DNA from: Geobacteraceae bacterium
Lineage (GTDB): Bacteria; Desulfobacterota; Desulfuromonadia; Desulfuromonadales; Desulfuromonadaceae
Direction: 5' to 3'
DNA length: 5,825 nucleotides
NCBI GenBank assembly: GCA_020201305.1
Contig: JAIVHC010000216.1
Coordinates: 1 to 5,825 of the forward strand
The stretch's first letter is position 1. Each line of letters opens with the position of its first letter. Both the position numbers and the translations under genes were made by a program. Below are positions 5,686-5,825 of the stretch, one piece after another. Below the pieces are notes generated by a model. It was not told the origin of the DNA and did not search any database. It worked only from the letters and a program-made list of their open reading frames with translations.

Positions 5686-5825
5686 GTCTGATCAATCAAA
5701 TGCTGCGCGATCTCGAAGCGCGCCATTCGCAGGGGGCGGGACAGCACGGGGAGGAATCAGCAGACCCTGCCTCATCCGGGGTCCGGGGCACAGGTGGCGG
5801 CGCGAAAAGACGTATCACCTTTGCG
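5682..5825 (+). CDS. mshN: MSHA biogenesis protein MshN, 5' part only
   Basis: The first 48 codons of a gene that runs off the window. The opening MSLINQMLRDLEARH is the conserved N-terminus of MshN proteins (INQML-x-DLE motif). It is followed by a polar, Gly/Ser-rich stretch and then the basic AKRRITFA, which would normally precede a transmembrane helix. In the family the missing remainder carries a transmembrane segment and tetratricopeptide-like repeats, and the protein is an accessory assembly factor of uncertain mechanism. The assignment rests on the N-terminal motif plus its position directly after mshM, the canonical msh order. Confidence 0.85.
   Translation, partial: MSLINQMLRDLEARHSQGAGQHGEESADPASSGVRGTGGGAKRRITFA

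Noticed and set aside
1..5825. A novel defence, mobile or biosynthetic system
   Set aside because: All coding sequence is accounted for by the canonical msh gene order. No cargo gene, transposase, integrase or CRISPR repeat is visible.

Overview
The window holds the 5' part of a mannose-sensitive haemagglutinin (MSHA)-type IV pilus biogenesis operon, all on the + strand. The order is mshI, a PilN-like gene (mshI2), mshJ, mshK, mshL, mshM and the first 48 codons of mshN. This gene order, the secretin, the outer-membrane signals and the moderately high GC content (judged by eye) point to a Gram-negative proteobacterium. The sequence alone does not fix the class: MSHA loci of this layout occur in Gammaproteobacteria such as Vibrio and Shewanella, and also in Desulfuromonadales-type lineages. 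The long palindrome at the left edge reminds me of intergenic repeats of the latter group, but that is from memory and untested.

Layout. Positions 1-290 are non-coding. They hold a large imperfect palindrome (about 6-114), a good extended -10 sigma70-type promoter (159-187), a possible leader hairpin starting near the predicted transcription start (194-236), three tandem 11-bp repeats (229-261) and a strong Shine-Dalgarno sequence (279-285). mshI appears to start at a rare CTG codon (291), because the only conventional in-frame start (GTG 426) would remove the conserved N-terminus. From mshI to mshL, and again from mshM to mshN, each stop codon overlaps the next start as ATGA. Only mshL and mshM are separated, by 5 bases. 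No csrD-like mshH gene lies between the promoter and mshI, so the transcription unit seems to begin at mshI.

How the genes work together (family knowledge). MshI (PilM-like, cytoplasmic), the PilN-like protein and MshJ (PilO-like, both single-pass inner-membrane proteins with periplasmic coiled coils) and MshK (PilP-like, periplasmic) form the alignment subcomplex. It joins the inner-membrane pilus motor to the MshL secretin pore in the outer membrane. MshM is an ExeA-like AAA+ ATPase thought to help secretin assembly, and MshN is an accessory protein. The motor ATPases, platform protein and pilins would lie downstream, outside the window.

I found no mobile-element gene, CRISPR array, tRNA, rRNA or defence system. 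The coding part is a conserved, well-known system. The less explained part is the 290-base leader region.
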